A stretch of 33,446 nt of DNA from Seminavis robusta. Taxonomy: Eukaryota; Bacillariophyta; Bacillariophyceae; Naviculales; Naviculaceae. The notes below the pieces were generated by a model. The model ran no database searches, was not told where the DNA came from, and saw only the letters and a program-made list of their open reading frames with translations. How positions within the stretch are numbered: position 1 is the stretch's first letter; the number at the start of each line of letters is the position of its first letter. Of this stretch, positions 31,084-33,446 are shown in pieces. A program made the position numbers and the translations under genes. Location: positions 1 through 33,446 of the forward strand of contig CAICTM010001233.1 of assembly GCA_903772945.1 (NCBI GenBank), in the 5' to 3' direction.

Positions 31084-32664
31084 ACGTTACTTCTTGCTGG
31101 TTTTCTCGGATTATCTCTGCAGTAACTTGAACATGCATCTATGATTATTTATTCAGCCAGAGATATCTGTGATGATAAGAAGTAAGAAGGACCCAACAGA
31201 GCTCCAACAGTGAGCGCTGGCCTCAAAAACAGCAACTCGATCCCCTTTCCTATTGGCACACTGTTTCCGTCAAGATAACTCTGGTAGCTCTCTGATTGGC
31301 TGGGTTCTTTCATGCTTTGATGGGGTTCGTTTTTTTGGTGGCAACTGGTCAAACGAGTACCGGTAGGCGAGGTATATCCGAAATATTTAATATCAATTAA
31401 ATTTTTGCTGTATTACCGCACCTCCACAATATACCGGTAACCACATTCTGGACCAAAGGACTACAGTCGTATGACCCGAGACCCGAAATTGCACAGAATT
31501 GAATTGGAAAGAGGTGGGTTCTCCTCCTACCGGTAAGGAAAAGCCATATTTAAAGGAGATCCTCTTGCATCCAATCATGGACGACATGCCGAAAAAAGAT
31601 TAACTGCACAGAATGGAAAGGAGGTGGGGTTCTATGTACGTGTACGAACTATTAATAAAATATTAATAAAGGAAAATCCTTATTAGAGTATTATTTATTT
31701 ATGCAATAAAGAATTATATATGTTCTTGGGCGACATCCCGAAAAAAAGATGCTCTTCAGGCAGGGCAATATTTCTGACTGCGACTCGAGCACGTCACCGA
31801 CTACGTCACCCAACTTTTTGTAGCTTGAGGAATGGGAAGCAACTGTCCGCTGTCTGCAACTATGATACAGCTAGCGCTCCACCACCTACCCGGCCTATTT
31901 TGACTTTATGGGGGGTTTAGGCAGCAGCGCGGGGGAGGGAAAGAAAAAAAGAAAGGGAGAGGGTTATGCGTTGGATTCCATATTCCGAACCATCGAGCCT
32001 GTCACACCTAACCGACAGTCAAAGAACAACGCAAACCAGCAACTTACTTAAAGAGAAGAGGGGAAAATGCAATGACCTGGTCTTTCCCCCTCTCTCCTCT
32101 ATATCTTCAATATCTGAAGAACAGAGTTTACGTCATGAAGTGCATAACCCGGCATGATCTTACCGGTACATTTTTCGAATGGTGTCAACCGATTCAAATG
32201 GTTTCAACGGATACTTTTTGGCTCTCCCAATCCTTTGCTCGCACCTGATCCTCCCATTTTTCGCTACCGGATGGCTCCACTTCCAAGTAAGTTGTGGATC
32301 GCTCGACACTAAGTAAGTTGTTGTTGTTGTCGACAATGATGGAATGGTCGACAATGATGTTGTTGCTGTTACATCTAAGAAGCGCATTTTTAGGTAGTGC
32401 TAGAATCGACATGCGTGCAGGTACCAAACGCCAACCAGCACGATCCCGATCCGTGACGTAATTTCTTCCAAGAATGCGTGCAGTGATTGGAATCGGCATG
32501 CCAAGCAAGTACATCATCATAGGTATCCAGAGGTGTCCTTTTCCTACGGAGGATATCCATTAGTTTGCCCCTCGCTTCTCCGAATCGGGTTAGCTCGGGT
32601 AATTTCTTTGCCTGACACAGTAGGCTCTGAATGCGTTTATGTTGCTTTCGTCTGGGGGGCCGGT
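31084..32664. other. AT-rich intergenic stretch with TACCGGTA sites and a diverged duplication
   Basis: No supported gene; minus-strand frames at 32160-32520 are open but unrecognised. It holds four TACCGGTA palindromes (31358, 31432, 31528, 32161), the diverged repeat at 31490-31750 and AT-rich sequence around 31640-31720. Confidence 0.45.
31490..31750. repeat. Two diverged tandem copies
   Basis: Unit 1 (31490-31600) and unit 2 (31605-31750) both begin TGCACAGAAT..GGAAAG..GAGGTGGG.TTCT and end GACAT.CCGAAAAAA.GAT. Middle parts differ. No coding potential is seen. Confidence 0.6.
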
Positions 32665-33217
32665 ATCACCAAGTCCTCTTTGTTGTCACCTTGCAATGTG
32701 GCAACTGACCCTTCCAACTGAGCTCACTGTCCTCACTGGTAGGCTCACTATCCGAATCCGCGTTGAAACGATCAATGTTGGTAGGGAAATCACAATCCTC
32801 ATCTAGCTCCCCATTTCCTTCCCCATCGGCACCCTTTTTGTTGCGATTCGAGGATTTGCTGCAGGTTTCCGATGGTCTGTGTCTTCTTTGGAACCACCAC
32901 TACCTTGGAGTGAGGCCCTGGCATGGGCATCCTCGTCCTGCAATCCTTGTGGAATGGCTGCCCTGGATCTTGTCCTCTTGCTGCCTTTCTTGGTGCTTTT
33001 GCGGGCCGACCGGTGTCAGTGAGACCAAGCTGATCAGCTCTGGCCCTTGATCTTGCTTGTCTAGCACCTATAGGATTGAAAGCAAGGTCCAAACCAAGGG
33101 CTTTCTGCATCAGTTGGTGGCAGCGCTTGTTCTGTTGCATGTGAGATTGCTGATATCCACAGATTTGAATTTTTTATTGCAGTAAGGGCACCCAAACTCC
33201 TTCTTTGATGATGCCAT
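32665..33217 (-). pseudogene. Zinc-finger protein remnant with two frame changes
   Basis: From ATG 33217 the frame reads MASSKKEFGCPYCNKKFKS..., the start of a C2H2-type finger (CPYC). Its His/Cys half (HMQQNKRCHQLMQKAL) follows in another frame, separated by an apparent two-base insertion near 33140. Basic, disordered sequence (ARSRARADQLG...) leads to a second frame change at an A5G3 run near 32835, after which an acidic stretch (DEDCDFPTNIDRFNADSDSE) runs to a stop at 32665-32667. Zinc fingers of this kind sit at the N-terminus of transposon-encoded or multigene-family proteins; which family this is I cannot tell. Confidence 0.5.
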
Positions 33218-33446
33218 GGCTGCAAGCTAGCTAGCCAACACTAGCTGCTACTAGACAGCAGGCACTGGCTGGTGATTTGGTTCTGTGTGCTGGGAACCGC
33301 CCGCTTACCAATCGGGATATAGTTTATGGTACCAAAGAGAGGGTTTGCCTTCCCGAAAGACGGTCCAAAAAGTGGATCCAAATCGTGAAGCAGGCAGTCT
33401 TGCCGGGCGGGCCTTCGTTGCATGCCCATGTGGAACACACAATCCA
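33218..33446. other. Right-edge sequence, nothing assigned
   Basis: GCTAGC-rich sequence next to the zinc-finger start, then no recognisable feature. It may hold the 5' flank of the pseudogene. Confidence 0.4.

Noticed and set aside
32194-32520. Minus-strand 108-codon frame as a gene
   Set aside because: Unrecognised and short, with simple-sequence GTTGTT/CAACAA runs in it; no splice or homology support.

Overview
The window is eukaryotic nuclear DNA, most probably from a diatom (a pennate stramenopile alga is my best guess). Four things point there: short GT-AG introns (those I placed are 71-110 nt), a receptor/cyclase/phosphodiesterase fusion of the kind known from diatoms, Pro-Thr-Ser-rich secreted proteins, and a gag-like retroelement resembling diatom Copia (CoDi) elements. 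The species cannot be named from the sequence alone.

Left third (1-13.9 kb): signalling genes plus repeats. Gene A (1-3630, +, 5' end outside the window) has ten exons that splice in frame into a seven-transmembrane (class C GPCR-like) domain, a class III guanylate cyclase domain and a PDEase_I cyclic-nucleotide phosphodiesterase. Its cyclase has lost several catalytic residues while the PDE keeps its metal ligands. A 2.2 kb LTR element with a frame-broken gag and no pol (5348-7520) and a gene-poor stretch follow. Gene B (8515-12614, +) is a paralogous 7TM receptor with a large Cys-rich ectodomain but no cytoplasmic enzyme. Directly after its stop lies a decayed copy of the last PDE exons of gene A (12622-13128). 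Then come a duplicated non-coding block and a 158-bp foldback hairpin.

Middle (14-21 kb): a secreted/membrane Hedgehog-type Hint-domain protein (14084-15875, +); a DGAT2-family acyltransferase (16734-18053, -); and an intact ISXO2/IS1595-type (Merlin-like) transposase (19305-20972, -).

Right third (21.5-33.4 kb): a 601-codon Lys/Ser-rich protein of unknown function, divergent from the transposase, with a Cys-rich second reading frame inside it; a pepsin-like aspartic protease whose 5' half has frame breaks; a GPN-loop GTPase (GPN3-like) convergent with it; a small one-pass membrane protein; an 898-aa Ser/His-rich repeat protein (-); and a broken zinc-finger gene (32665-33217, -). The spacers contain nine copies of the palindrome TACCGGTA, all outside coding sequence.

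Functional picture: genes A and B look like products of a duplication of a cGMP-signalling receptor family that has been remodelled, one copy with a probable pseudo-cyclase and active-looking PDE, the other with its effector lost. The other host genes (lipid synthesis, proteolysis, GPN GTPase) have no evident functional link to them. All assignments are by eye; no database search was possible.
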